A DNA stretch of 36,947 nucleotides from Limnohabitans sp. (GCA_018883455.1 VEQC01000004.1:1-36947), one strand, 5' to 3'; numbered from the stretch's first letter, positions 16,041 through 27,655 are shown. Numbers and translations: made by a program. The notes: generated by a model not told the origin, from the sequence alone.

Positions 16041-16724
16041 ATGGAAACCTGCCTGTATGTCGACGGAATCAACCTGTATCAGTCCCTGCTCAAAGGGACC
16101 CCGTATAAATGGCTGGATGTGCTCGCCCTCTTTGAGCATCAGGTGCTGCGCACCGTGACGCCCGATGCCAAAGTGGTGTGCCTGAAGTATTTCACCGCGC
16201 CCGTTTTGGCTTCGTATTCTCGCCACGGCAAAGAGGCTGACTTGGCGCAGTCGACCTATTTGCGGGCCCTGCGCACCTCTGGGGCCGGGCGCGTCGAGAT
16301 CATCGAAGGCTTTCACTTGTTTGAGCAAACCGCGACCCCGCGCTGGATCGAGGGTGTCCCACCGCACCGGGATCACATGGTGCAGGTCTGGCGACTCAAG
16401 GAGAAACAAACCGCCGTACAAATGGCGATGCACCTCTACCGCGACGCGGTTCGAGGCCGTTACGCGCAACAGGTGATTTGCAGCGGCGATGCGGACTTGG
16501 AGCCCTGCTTGGCTTTTTTGCGCGCCGACGCACCGTCGATTCGCTTGGGGTTGGTGACTCCCCTGCGCCTCGAATCCCAACAGGCTTCAATGGCCAACAC
16601 GCGTTTAGCGCCCTACGCCAACTGGGTTCGCCAGTCCATCAGCCGAGATGAATTGGCGGCCGCGCAATTTGCCGACCCCATCCTCGGGGGCAAGAATCCT
16701 CTGAACAAGCCGGCCCATTGGTAA
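16041..16724 (+). CDS. NYN-domain (PIN-like) protein
   Basis: This 227-residue protein is of the NYN family, PIN-fold proteins that are usually Mg-dependent ribonucleases. The N-terminal YVDGINLYQSLLKGTPYKW has the family's first Asp (D8) and Asn. ICSGDADLEP (146-155) matches the late ISxDSDL motif with D150 and D152. The central EKxxDV motif reads EKQTAV (121-126), so the usual Asp is Ala125. The protein could be catalytically weakened or use another residue. A ribosome site GAGGGAG (16028-16034) precedes ATG 16041. It lies alone on the plus strand between lolA and rarA. Confidence 0.85.
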   Translation: METCLYVDGINLYQSLLKGTPYKWLDVLALFEHQVLRTVTPDAKVVCLKYFTAPVLASYSRHGKEADLAQSTYLRALRTSGAGRVEIIEGFHLFEQTATPRWIEGVPPHRDHMVQVWRLKEKQTAVQMAMHLYRDAVRGRYAQQVICSGDADLEPCLAFLRADAPSIRLGLVTPLRLESQQASMANTRLAPYANWVRQSISRDELAAAQFADPILGGKNPLNKPAHW

Positions 16725-16749
16725 GCCCTGTCGCGGCTGGGCAGGGCTT
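16723..16749. repeat. Perfect 8-bp inverted repeat between NYN and lolA stops
   Basis: AAGCCCTG (16723-16730) and CAGGGCTT (16742-16749) pair around an 11-base loop, starting within the NYN stop codon. There is no T-run on either strand, so if it terminates transcription it does so weakly. It lies between two convergent genes. Confidence 0.5.
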
Positions 16750-16758
16750 GGCGGGAGA

Positions 16759-17423
16759 TCAGCGTGTGACTTCCACGCCCTTGGGCGGGACAAACACAAA
16801 GGTCTCCCGCGCCAAGCCCGCGGGGTTGAGCTCGAAGCGCTCAAAGCGAATTTGCGAACGCTGACCGAAACTGTCGGTGGTGTCGATCTCCACCAACTCC
16901 ACAAGTCCGCCTTCGCCACGCAGCCCCAAGCGCACCGATTGCAAGCCACTTTCCGTGGCACGGGGCGTGGCACGGACCCATCGCACCCCATCGGCCGTGG
17001 GTTCGGCACGCAACTCGAAGCGCTGCTGCAAGTCCGACAAATTGCGCGCACTGGCAAGAATGCCCGCAGGGGTCTGCGCCAGCAGAGGACCTTGGGGACG
17101 GGCGCTGACCTGCTCGAGATCCGCGTCGTAGAACCACAGGGTTTTGCCATCGGCGACGATGACTTGCACGAAAGGCTTGCGGTACTCGAAGCGGAAACGG
17201 TCTGGACGCTGAAAGCTGAATTGCCCTTGGCTGATTTTTTGCTTGGGTGCCTGATCCCCTTTGGGGGGTTGGGTCACGGTTTGCGTGAACTCGGCGCGCC
17301 CGCTCTGGGCTTGCTGCAAAAAGGCCGCAAGGCTTTGCAAGGCGTCGGCCTGGGCCCAAGCCGAACCCCAAAGACAAACGCTCAAGAGGAACCCGAACCA
17401 CAGACCTCGAGGACGTTGAACGC

Positions 17424-17427
<4 letters not shown>
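16759..17427 (-). CDS. lolA: Outer-membrane lipoprotein carrier protein LolA
   Basis: This periplasmic chaperone (222 residues) carries lipoproteins from LolCDE to LolB. A signal peptide is clear (hydrophobic core [15 protein letters not shown], likely cut after AWA). The mature part has RAEFTQTV, then [11 protein letters not shown], whose Arg matches the conserved LolA position, and [12 protein letters not shown]. The C-terminus FVPPKGVEV is typical. The GTG start at 17427 overlaps the ftsK stop as GTGA, and an AGGAGG run sits within the last ftsK codons. Confidence 0.93.
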
Positions 17428-20825
<3,398 letters not shown>

Positions 20826-20837
20826 GTCAAAATAGGC

Positions 20838-20881
20838 TACAATCGTCGTCTTTGCCCAAATTCCTCCGCTTTTGCGAGCGG
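20838..20881 (+). promoter_or_regulatory. Candidate -10 (TACAAT) and small leader hairpin before rpmB
   Basis: TACAAT (20838-20843), within GGCTACAATCG, is a plausible -10 for rpmB-rpmG, but no clear -35 sits 16-18 bases upstream. CCGCT (20866-20870) and AGCGG (20877-20881) form a 5-bp hairpin in the leader. The remaining leader to 20978 shows nothing firm. Confidence 0.3.
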
Positions 20882-20978
20882 TGCAGGTGCGTGGGTATTA
20901 AAGGGGTTACCGCCACCCTTTCTGGCGAGGTGAGGCGCCCACGACAGTGGCCGCCGTTTGAAAAATGGGAGTGTCCTC

Positions 20979-21212
20979 ATGGCACGCGTATGTGAAGTTA
21001 CGGGCAAGGGCCCGATGGTGGGCAACAATGTGTCCCACGCCAACAACAAAACCAAGCGCCGTTTCCTGCCCAACCTGCAGTACCGCCGCTTCTGGGTGGA
21101 GAGCGAAAACCGCTGGGTGCGTCTGCGCGTTTCAAGCGCTGCGCTGCGCCTGATTGACAAAAACGGCATTGACGCCGTGCTCGCCGACATGCGCGCACGC
21201 GGCCAGGCCTGA
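20979..21212 (+). CDS. rpmB: 50S ribosomal protein L28
   Basis: This 77-residue large-subunit protein has the family's start [20 protein letters not shown], followed by [13 protein letters not shown] and a basic central part. Ribosome site GGGAG (20967-20971) precedes ATG 20979; an upstream TTG at 20958 is not needed. It is paired with rpmG as in most bacteria of this class. No zinc-binding Cys pairs are present. Confidence 0.97.
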   Translation: MARVCEVTGKGPMVGNNVSHANNKTKRRFLPNLQYRRFWVESENRWVRLRVSSAALRLIDKNGIDAVLADMRARGQA

Positions 21213-21232
21213 TTCTTTGAAAGGATACGACC

Positions 21233-21403
21233 ATGGCTTCCAAAGGCGCCCGTGAAAAAATCAAGCTCGAATCGACTGCTGGCACCGGTCACTTCTACAC
21301 CACGAGCAAAAACAAGAAAACCATGCCCGAGAAAATGTCGATCATGAAGTTCGACCCCAAGGCTCGCAAGCATGTGGAATACAAGGAAACCAAGCTGAAG
21401 TGA
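21233..21403 (+). CDS. rpmG: 50S ribosomal protein L33
   Basis: This 56-residue protein begins [20 protein letters not shown] and continues with [15 protein letters not shown] and a basic C-terminal KYD-like segment ([19 protein letters not shown]), typical of proteobacterial L33 without the zinc-binding cysteines. Ribosome site AAAGGA (21219-21224) precedes ATG 21233. It is 20 bases after rpmB and is followed by a terminator. Confidence 0.97.
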   Translation: MASKGAREKIKLESTAGTGHFYTTSKNKKTMPEKMSIMKFDPKARKHVEYKETKLK

Positions 21404-21431
21404 TTCAGCGGGTGGACTGTCCCCCCCCAAC

Positions 21432-21461
21432 AAAAAAGCCTGGCGTTTGCCAGGCTTTTTT
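21432..21461. terminator. Bidirectional rho-independent terminator
   Basis: GCCTGGC (21438-21444) pairs with GCCAGGC (21449-21455) around a GTTT loop. Six A precede and six T follow the stem, so it works for rpmG on the plus strand and for the desaturase on the minus strand. Confidence 0.9.
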
Positions 21462-21519
21462 CATGGGTCATGCCACCCTTGAGGGCTTGGCATCAAGGTC
21501 CAAGCCCATCGCGGTGCGC

Positions 21520-22731
21520 TCAGGCGCGAACCGCGCGCAAATGCTGGGAGAAGTCCCGCAAGGCCGCGATGCCGCTGTCCTCGGCACGCTTGCACCAGGC
21601 CTGTAGATCTTGCGCGAGTTGTGCCCGGTTGTGCGAGGTGTTGAGCCAGATCTGGCGCAGCTCTTCGCGCATGCGCACCATGGTGTCGGTGGTGGGCAAC
21701 AAGGCGCGAGCCTGATCAAGCTGGGCTTGCACGCTTTGCGGGACTTTCTCGTTGTCACGGTGCATCCAGCGCCGGGCCGCGGCGGCCACAGCATCGGCCG
21801 GGGCGCTCTTGACGCTGGCGAGCTCTTGACGCACGGTCGCGCGCAATTCCCGCGCGTAATTGGCCATGACTTCGTAACGGTTGGCGATCACAGCCTCCAG
21901 CGTTTTCTCGTCGGCCACGGGCTTGATGATGCCATAGGCCATCCGCGGCGGCGTCTTTTTGGGGGTGGCCAAACCCACCATTTCGAGCAGTCGAATGTAG
22001 AGCCAACCAATGTCGAACTCGTAGGCTTTGACGGAGAGCTTGGCCGAGGTGGGGTAGGTGTGGTGGTTGTTGTGCAGCTCTTCACCGCCAATGAGAATTC
22101 CCCAAGGCACCAGGTTGGTACTGGCGTCGGTGGCTTCAAAATTGCGATAGCCCCAGTAGTGCCCAGCCCCGTTGATGATGCCCGCAGCCGTCACGGGAAT
22201 CCAGGCCATTTGAACCGCCCAAACGGTCAGTCCCAAGGCGCCGAACAAGGCGAGGTCAATGATGAGCATGAGCGCCACGCCTTGCCAAGAGTAGCGGGTG
22301 TAGAGGTTGCGCTCGATCCAGTCATTCGGCGTGCCGTGGCCGTACCGCGAGAGGGTGTCTTCATTTTTCGCTTCCGCACGGTAGAGTTCCGCGCCCTTGA
22401 GGAGCACGTTACGGATGCCGTACACATAAGGCGAATGCGGATCATCAGCTTGCTCGCATTTCGCGTGGTGCTTGCGGTGAATGGCGGTCCATTCCTTAGT
22501 CACCATGCCAGTGGTGAGCCAGAGCCAAAAACGGAAGAAATGCGCCGGAATCGGGTGCAGATCCAGAGACCGATGCGCGGAGTGACGATGCAGGTAAATC
22601 GTGACGCTGGCAATGGTGATGTGGGTGAGAACCAAAGCCGCCAAAAAGACCTGCCAGCCACTCCACCCCAGCAATCCGTCGCTCAGCCAAGTCAAGAGGG
22701 CGTCGACGACGGCATTGTCAAAACCAAACAT
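21520..22731 (-). CDS. Membrane fatty-acid (acyl-CoA delta-9 type) desaturase
   Basis: This diiron membrane enzyme inserts a cis double bond into saturated acyl chains. Three histidine boxes are seen: HRHSAH (48-53), HRKHH (85-89) and ELHNNHH (about residues 220-226). Hydrophobic helices lie between them. The last 110 or so residues are polar and helical, an extension found in betaproteobacterial members. The ribosome site AAGGA (complement of 22738-22742) touches an ATG at 22737 but is six bases from the ATG at 22731, so I take the latter. Neighbouring acyl-CoA dehydrogenases suggest a fatty-acid context. Confidence 0.9.
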   Translation of the reverse strand: MFGFDNAVVDALLTWLSDGLLGWSGWQVFLAALVLTHITIASVTIYLHRHSAHRSLDLHPIPAHFFRFWLWLTTGMVTKEWTAIHRKHHAKCEQADDPHSPYVYGIRNVLLKGAELYRAEAKNEDTLSRYGHGTPNDWIERNLYTRYSWQGVALMLIIDLALFGALGLTVWAVQMAWIPVTAAGIINGAGHYWGYRNFEATDASTNLVPWGILIGGEELHNNHHTYPTSAKLSVKAYEFDIGWLYIRLLEMVGLATPKKTPPRMAYGIIKPVADEKTLEAVIANRYEVMANYARELRATVRQELASVKSAPADAVAAAARRWMHRDNEKVPQSVQAQLDQARALLPTTDTMVRMREELRQIWLNTSHNRAQLAQDLQAWCKRAEDSGIAALRDFSQHLRAVRA

Positions 22732-22737
22732 GCGCAT

Positions 22738-22742
22738 TCCTT
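22738..22742 (-). promoter_or_regulatory. Ribosome binding site deciding the desaturase start
   Basis: AAGGA lies directly against ATG 22737 with no spacer and six bases from ATG 22731. Normal spacing favours 22731; the alternative would add only two residues. Confidence 0.6.
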
Positions 22743-22764
22743 GTGTTGTGAGGTTACGGGCATT

Positions 22765-24072
22765 TTACGCCGCCACCCACGCCGCCGCAAAGAAACCATC
22801 GGTGCCATGGCTATGGGGCCACAGGCGCAAATACTGACCATCTGTGGTAGACAAACTGGCTGCCTCCGGCACCTGTAGGGCTTCCAGCCGCTCGCGCACG
22901 GAGAGGGGCTTGAACTGCGGCATTTCCGCGCCAAAGGCCTGGGCAATGGCCTCATTCTCCGCAGGCAAGAGGCTGCAGGTGGCATAGACCAGTCGCCCAC
23001 CGGGTTTGAGCAAACGCGCGGCGCTGCGCAGAATGGCCAGTTGAAGCTCGGCCAACTCGGCCACATCCTTGGGCGTCTGACGCCACTTCAGGTCAGGGTT
23101 GCGGCGCAGGGTGCCCAGGCCAGAGCACGGGGCATCCACCAGCACACGGTCAATCTTGCCCGCCAGGCGCTTGATGCGCTCATCGCGTTCGTGGGCGATG
23201 GCAGCAGGATGGACGTTGGAGAGGCCACTGCGCGCGAGGCGAGGCTTGAAGGCGTCCAAGCGGTGGGCGGAGGTATCAAAAGCATACAAACGCCCCGTGT
23301 TGCGCATGGCCGCGCCGATGGCCAAGGTTTTCCCGCCGGCGCCCGCGCAAAAATCCACCACCATCTCTCCGCGCCGGGCTTCGAGCAAGAGCGCCAGCAG
23401 CTGCGAGCCTTCGTCTTGCACCTCCACCGCGCCCCGGGTAAACACCTCGAGTTTTTGCAGTGCAGGCTTGCCGGCCAAGCGCAGCCCCCATGGGGAGTAA
23501 GGGGTGGGGGTCGCCGCGACACCCGCCGCCCGAAGTTCGGCCAACACCTCTTGGGGTTTGTGTTGCAGCAGGTTGACGCGCAAGTCCAGCGGCGCGGGGG
23601 CGTTGAGCGACTCGGCCAGGGCCCAAAACGCGTCGCCCACCTGGGCTTTCAAGGGCTCGACCAGCCAATCGGGGAGGTTGTGCCGGTGGCGCTCCAAACC
23701 CTCGGCGAGGGGGGCGGCCAAGCTCGCGTCGAGCCAGGCCACTTCGGCTTCGCTCAGGCCCGCCTTCAAAAAAGAAAGGGGATCACCCGCACCCGTGGGG
23801 CTTTGAGTGCGCAGGTATTCGGCCATGCCCAGTATGGCCATGCGCCGGGGCTGAGGACCACTGCCGTTGCGCGCCAAAGCCTCGAAACGCAGCTTATAGC
23901 GGAGCACCTGATAGGCTGTCTCTGCCAACGTGGCGCGCTCGCGCTGTCCGAAAGGGTTGGGTTTGCGGGCCTCGCGAAAAAATCGCGAGACCACGCTGTC
24001 GGCGGGATGTTGTAGGCGCAACACCAACTCCACCAGCTGGGCGCTGGCGTCAATCAAGGCTTTAGGGTGCAT
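22765..24072 (-). CDS. RsmB/NOP-family RNA 5-methylcytosine methyltransferase
   Basis: This 435-residue SAM-dependent enzyme methylates cytosine C5 in RNA. The N-terminal part is helical, as in RsmB-like enzymes. SAM-binding motif I is VDFCAGAGGKTLAIG, motif IV is DAPCSGLGTLRRNPD and motif VI is YATCSLLPAENE; the two cysteines in motifs IV and VI are the release and nucleophile residues. It differs from classical rsmB by its setting, away from fmt and def, so the exact target is open. ATG 24072 starts six bases after the acyl-CoA dehydrogenase stop. Confidence 0.88.
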   Translation of the reverse strand: MHPKALIDASAQLVELVLRLQHPADSVVSRFFREARKPNPFGQRERATLAETAYQVLRYKLRFEALARNGSGPQPRRMAILGMAEYLRTQSPTGAGDPLSFLKAGLSEAEVAWLDASLAAPLAEGLERHRHNLPDWLVEPLKAQVGDAFWALAESLNAPAPLDLRVNLLQHKPQEVLAELRAAGVAATPTPYSPWGLRLAGKPALQKLEVFTRGAVEVQDEGSQLLALLLEARRGEMVVDFCAGAGGKTLAIGAAMRNTGRLYAFDTSAHRLDAFKPRLARSGLSNVHPAAIAHERDERIKRLAGKIDRVLVDAPCSGLGTLRRNPDLKWRQTPKDVAELAELQLAILRSAARLLKPGGRLVYATCSLLPAENEAIAQAFGAEMPQFKPLSVRERLEALQVPEAASLSTTDGQYLRLWPHSHGTDGFFAAAWVAA

Positions 24073-24078
24073 GCCAAC

Positions 24079-25191
24079 TCAGGCGAAGACGCCCGCCGTC
24101 TCCTGCATACGCTCAGCCACCTCACCCAGGTGATGCAGGGTGTCGCCAAAGCTCATTTCGAGTTGGGTGAGGCGCTTGAAGTAGTGGCTGATGATGTATT
24201 CGTCCGTCACGCCAATACCGCCGTGCAACTGCACGGCCTGCTGCCCCACGTAGCGCATGGACTGACCTAACTGCACCTTGGCGCGGCTGATGGCTTGGCG
24301 CCGCTCGGCTTCGGATGCCTGCAGCTTGAGGGTGGCGTAGTAACTCATGGAGCGTGCCAACTCAAGTTGCATTTTCATGTCGGCGAGGCGGTGGCGCAGG
24401 GCCTGAAAGTTGGCAATCGTCACGCCAAATTGCTTGCGCGTGTTGAGGTACTCGGCGGTGATGGCCACGCAGCGGTCCATGAGGCCCACCGCCTCAGCAC
24501 AGGCGAGCGCGATGCCAATGTCCACCGCTTGACGCAGCACCAAATCGCCCTCGCGCGTGATGAGCTGCGCGGGCGTGTTGGCCAGCGGCAACTCGCCCGC
24601 GCGGGCACCGTCTTGTGTGACGTACGAACGGGCGACAGCCACGTCCTTCGCGCTGACCCAAAAGAGCGCCATGCGGGCCTCCAGAACGGCCGGCACGATC
24701 CAAGCCTGGGCGCGATCACCGCCGGGCACGACGCTTTTGTGGCCGGTGAGCAGGTAGTGGTCACCTTGGGCTTTGGCCTGGGTGGCGCACTGGGCGAGGT
24801 TGTAGCGTGCGCGTGGCTCCTGATGGGCGAGCACAGGCAAAAGCTCGCCCGCCGCGATGGCGGGCAAGCACGCAGCTTGCAAGGCCTCGGGGGCGTGCTG
24901 AGCCAGCACAGCGCTGCACAGCAGCGTTTGCGCGAGCGGCTCCATCACGAGGCTACGACCCAGGGATTCTTGCACCACCATGCCCTCGACAGGCCCCATG
25001 CCCATGCCACCGTGGGCCTCGGGGACGTAAAGGGCGGTGAGGCCGAGTTCGGCGAGTTCGGCGTAGGCCTCGGGGGAGAAACCTCCCGCGGCCACAATGC
25101 CGCGCCGACGCTCGAAGGTATAGGCTTTTTCGGCCCAGCGCGTGCAGGCATCGCGAAGTTGCTCTTGGTCGTCTGAAAAATTGAAGTCCAT
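24079..25191 (-). CDS. Acyl-CoA dehydrogenase, small-subunit (PimD-like) type
   Basis: This 370-residue FAD-dependent enzyme is of the acyl-CoA dehydrogenase fold, with an N-terminal helical domain, middle beta domain and C-terminal helical domain (FGVTIANFQALRHRLADM; QLHGGIGVTDEY). The opening MDFNFSDDQEQLRD and the ERRRGI region resemble the small subunits of pimeloyl-CoA-type dehydrogenases. ATG 25191 has AAGGAA upstream and follows the large-subunit stop by 16 bases. A longer frame to 25326 runs into the preceding gene. Substrate chain length is unknown. Confidence 0.87.
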   Translation of the reverse strand: MDFNFSDDQEQLRDACTRWAEKAYTFERRRGIVAAGGFSPEAYAELAELGLTALYVPEAHGGMGMGPVEGMVVQESLGRSLVMEPLAQTLLCSAVLAQHAPEALQAACLPAIAAGELLPVLAHQEPRARYNLAQCATQAKAQGDHYLLTGHKSVVPGGDRAQAWIVPAVLEARMALFWVSAKDVAVARSYVTQDGARAGELPLANTPAQLITREGDLVLRQAVDIGIALACAEAVGLMDRCVAITAEYLNTRKQFGVTIANFQALRHRLADMKMQLELARSMSYYATLKLQASEAERRQAISRAKVQLGQSMRYVGQQAVQLHGGIGVTDEYIISHYFKRLTQLEMSFGDTLHHLGEVAERMQETAGVFA

Positions 25192-25207
25192 GATGCGTTC
25201 CTTGGGT

Positions 25208-26407
25208 TCAGCCCAGCAGAAATTGGGAGACGATGTTGCGCTGCACTTCGTTGGAGCCCCCGTAAATGGTGGTCTTGCGGTAGTTGAAGTAGGTGGCGGC
25301 AAGCGGGGCGCTGGTGGCCAAGGCACCTGGCCAAAGTCCCTTGAGGGATTGATCCCCCTGCCACCCCGCCTCCATGGCCTCTTCGATGAAGGGCAAGCTC
25401 GCCGGTCCTGCGGCGAGCATCATGAGCTCGGTGTAGCGCTGCTGAATCTCGCTGCCGCGGATTTTGAGCAAACCCGCGATGTCGAGCGGATTTTTACCCG
25501 AAGCCTCGGCGCTGAGCACGCGCAAGACCATCATCTCCAGCGCCACGACGTCAACTTCGAGGCGAGCGATTTCGTCGCGGAAGCGCCAATCGTCGTAGAC
25601 CCCTTCGCTGCGGGCGATTCGCTTGAGTCGCTCTAACTCGCGCTTGGCGCGATTGACGTCGGCAATGTTGGTGCGCTCGTGGGCGAGCAGGAACTTGGCG
25701 TAATCCCAGCCTTTGTTTTCCTCCCCAATGCGGTTTTCAACGGGTACTTTGACGTTGTCAAACCAGACCTCGTTGACTTCCACGCTGCCGTCGAGCAGCT
25801 TGATGGGTCGCACACTCACGCCGGGCGACTTCATGTCAATGAGCAAGAAGGAGATGCCGGTTTGTGGCTTGCCCTCGGTGCTGGTGCGCACGAGGCAGAA
25901 AATCCATTCGCCATACTGTCCGAGGGTGGTCCAGGTTTTCTGGCCATTGACGATGTAATGATCGCCCTGCAATTCAGCCCGGGTTTTGAGCGATGCGAGG
26001 TCTGAGCCCGAGCCCGGTTCGCTATAGCCCTGGCTCCACCACACCTCCCCACTGGCAATGCCAGGCAAGAAACGCTGGTGTTGCTCGGCGTTGCCAAAGG
26101 CCATGATGACCGGGGCGACCATGACGGGGCCAAACGGCACGATGCGGGGCGCGCCCGCAAGGGCGCACTCTTCTTCAAACAGGTGCTTTTGGACGGCCGA
26201 CCAACCCGGACCGCCAAAGGCCTTGGGCCAGGCGTAGCCAAGCCAGCCCTTTTGGCCCAAGATGCGGGCCCAGCGCTGCATGTCCTCGCGGCTCAAGTTC
26301 TGGGCGTTATGGACCTTTTGGGCCAGATCTTTCGGTAAGTTGTCGCGGACCCAGGCGCGAATGTCCTGGCGGAATTGCTCTTCTGCAGGCGTGAATGCCA
26401 AATCCAT
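25208..26407 (-). CDS. Acyl-CoA dehydrogenase, large-subunit (PimC-like) type
   Basis: This 399-residue acyl-CoA dehydrogenase has the FAD-contact segment QGYSEPGSGSDLASLKT, then NGQKTWTT, and WFDNVKVPVENRIGEENKGWDYAK in the later beta domain. The C-terminus ends IYGGSNEVQRNIVSQFLLG, the conserved nucleotide-binding tail. Its N-terminal MDLAFTPAEEQFRQDIRAWVRDNLP resembles PimC. ATG 26407 has GGAGAG upstream; the frame extends further only antisense to purN. Together with the next gene it probably forms a heteromer. It is divergent from purN with 43 bases between starts. Confidence 0.88.
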   Translation of the reverse strand: MDLAFTPAEEQFRQDIRAWVRDNLPKDLAQKVHNAQNLSREDMQRWARILGQKGWLGYAWPKAFGGPGWSAVQKHLFEEECALAGAPRIVPFGPVMVAPVIMAFGNAEQHQRFLPGIASGEVWWSQGYSEPGSGSDLASLKTRAELQGDHYIVNGQKTWTTLGQYGEWIFCLVRTSTEGKPQTGISFLLIDMKSPGVSVRPIKLLDGSVEVNEVWFDNVKVPVENRIGEENKGWDYAKFLLAHERTNIADVNRAKRELERLKRIARSEGVYDDWRFRDEIARLEVDVVALEMMVLRVLSAEASGKNPLDIAGLLKIRGSEIQQRYTELMMLAAGPASLPFIEEAMEAGWQGDQSLKGLWPGALATSAPLAATYFNYRKTTIYGGSNEVQRNIVSQFLLG

Positions 26408-26450
26408 GGCTTGCTCTCCCCGTGGTGTTTGCAGGAATGATAATGCGAAC

Positions 26451-27056
26451 ATGAAATCCTTGGTGATCCTGATATCAGGTGGGGGCTCTAACATGGCCGC
26501 CATCGTGCGTGCCGCCCAAGCGCGGGACTGGGCGGGGCGCTGGGGGGCGAAGGTCACGGCCGTGATCAGCAACCGCCCCGAGGCCGCAGGTTTGACCTTT
26601 GCCCGCGAACAAGGCCTGGCCACTGCGGTGGTGGACCACCGCGACTTCGCCCACGCCAGCCAGCCCCGGGAGGCCTTTGACGCCGCCTTGCACGCCGAAA
26701 TCGAGCGCCATGCGCCCGATCTACTCATTCTGGCGGGCTTCATGCGCATTTTGACCCCCGGCTTTGTGGCGCACTACGCGGGGCGCTTGCTCAACATCCA
26801 CCCGTCCCTGCTACCGGCATTTCCGGGCTTACACACCCACGCCCGCGCCATCGCGGCGGGCTGCCGGTTTGCCGGTGCCACGGTGCACGAGGTGACGGCC
26901 GAACTCGACCACGGTCCCATCCTGGCGCAAGCAGTGGTTCCGGTGCTCCCGCAGGACACCGAAGCGCAGCTGGCGGCGCGGGTGTTGACGCAGGAGCACC
27001 GTATTTATCCTGAGGCGATCGAGGCCTGGCTGCAGCGGCACACGCCGCAGCCTTGA
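26451..27056 (+). CDS. purN: Phosphoribosylglycinamide formyltransferase
   Basis: This purine-pathway enzyme (201 residues) transfers a formyl group from 10-formyl-THF to GAR. The opening VILISGGGSNMAAI binds the GAR phosphate. The catalytic motif is NIHPSLLPAFPGLHTH, followed by ELDHGPILAQ with the conserved Asp. ATG 26451 is chosen because upstream codons of this open frame run antisense into the acyl-CoA dehydrogenase gene. A weak AGGAA lies 13 or so bases upstream. It converges on the HNH gene with 36 bases between the stops. Confidence 0.95.
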   Translation: MKSLVILISGGGSNMAAIVRAAQARDWAGRWGAKVTAVISNRPEAAGLTFAREQGLATAVVDHRDFAHASQPREAFDAALHAEIERHAPDLLILAGFMRILTPGFVAHYAGRLLNIHPSLLPAFPGLHTHARAIAAGCRFAGATVHEVTAELDHGPILAQAVVPVLPQDTEAQLAARVLTQEHRIYPEAIEAWLQRHTPQP

Positions 27057-27092
27057 CCCTGCCGTCAGAGGCGCTGCGCGCCTGGGCTCGGC

Positions 27093-27650
27093 TCAGGCCA
27101 CCAAGCGGGAGTGGCGTGGCACATGGGCCAGGAGGTATTCCATCTGGTCGGCCAAGATGCGGCGGTTGCGCAAAATGAAGTCTTCCCACAAGCTTGGCAC
27201 ATACGGGGCGTAGCACAGGGGCATGCGGGCCTGCTCCGGGGTACGGTTGCCTTTGCGGTGGTTGCAGGAGCGACAGGCCGTGACCACATTCATCCAGTGG
27301 TCGGAGCCATTTTGGCCATAGGGGATGATGTGCTCGCGGGTGAGGTCGTGCTCGTGGAATTGGTCGCCGCAATACGCGCAGACGTTGCGGTCGCGGGCGA
27401 AGAGTTTGGTGTTGGTGAGGCTTGGGCGGAGGTCAAACGGATTGATGCTGGGGACGCCACGGGTGCCAATGATGCTGTTGATGGCGATGACCGACTGTCG
27501 CCCCGTGCGGGCATTGATGCCGCCGTGGAAAACGGCCACCTCGACGCCGGCTTCCCAGCGCACTTCATCCGCCGCGTAATGCAAAACTGCCTCTTCGAGC
27601 GAGATCCAGGACTGGGGCAAGCCCTGGGCCGAGAGCTTCAAGACCTTCAC
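27093..27650 (-). CDS. HNH endonuclease-family protein
   Basis: This 185-residue protein has a central zinc-bound HNH fold: C91-x2-C94, then H107 in TREHIIP, N121 in NVV, C126-x2-C129 and H131 in the CNHRKGN segment. All catalytic and metal positions are intact. The N-terminal 80 residues (LSAQGLPQSWISLEEAV) are conserved in the family of chromosomally encoded HNH proteins with no known biology. GTG 27650 is the start, with GGAGG (complement of 27656-27660) five bases upstream; a longer frame to 27752 has no support. No methyltransferase or restriction partner is nearby, so a restriction role is not indicated. Confidence 0.85.
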   Translation of the reverse strand: MKVLKLSAQGLPQSWISLEEAVLHYAADEVRWEAGVEVAVFHGGINARTGRQSVIAINSIIGTRGVPSINPFDLRPSLTNTKLFARDRNVCAYCGDQFHEHDLTREHIIPYGQNGSDHWMNVVTACRSCNHRKGNRTPEQARMPLCYAPYVPSLWEDFILRNRRILADQMEYLLAHVPRHSRLVA

Positions 27651-27655
27651 CACAA

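Noticed and set aside
15887-16072. 61-codon minus-strand frame in the AT-rich spacer
   Set aside because: No ribosome site, no conserved pattern, and it would overlap the NYN start; the region is better read as a promoter.
26439-26444. GATAAT as a purN -10 box
   Set aside because: It ends only six bases before the start codon and lacks a -35 at proper distance.
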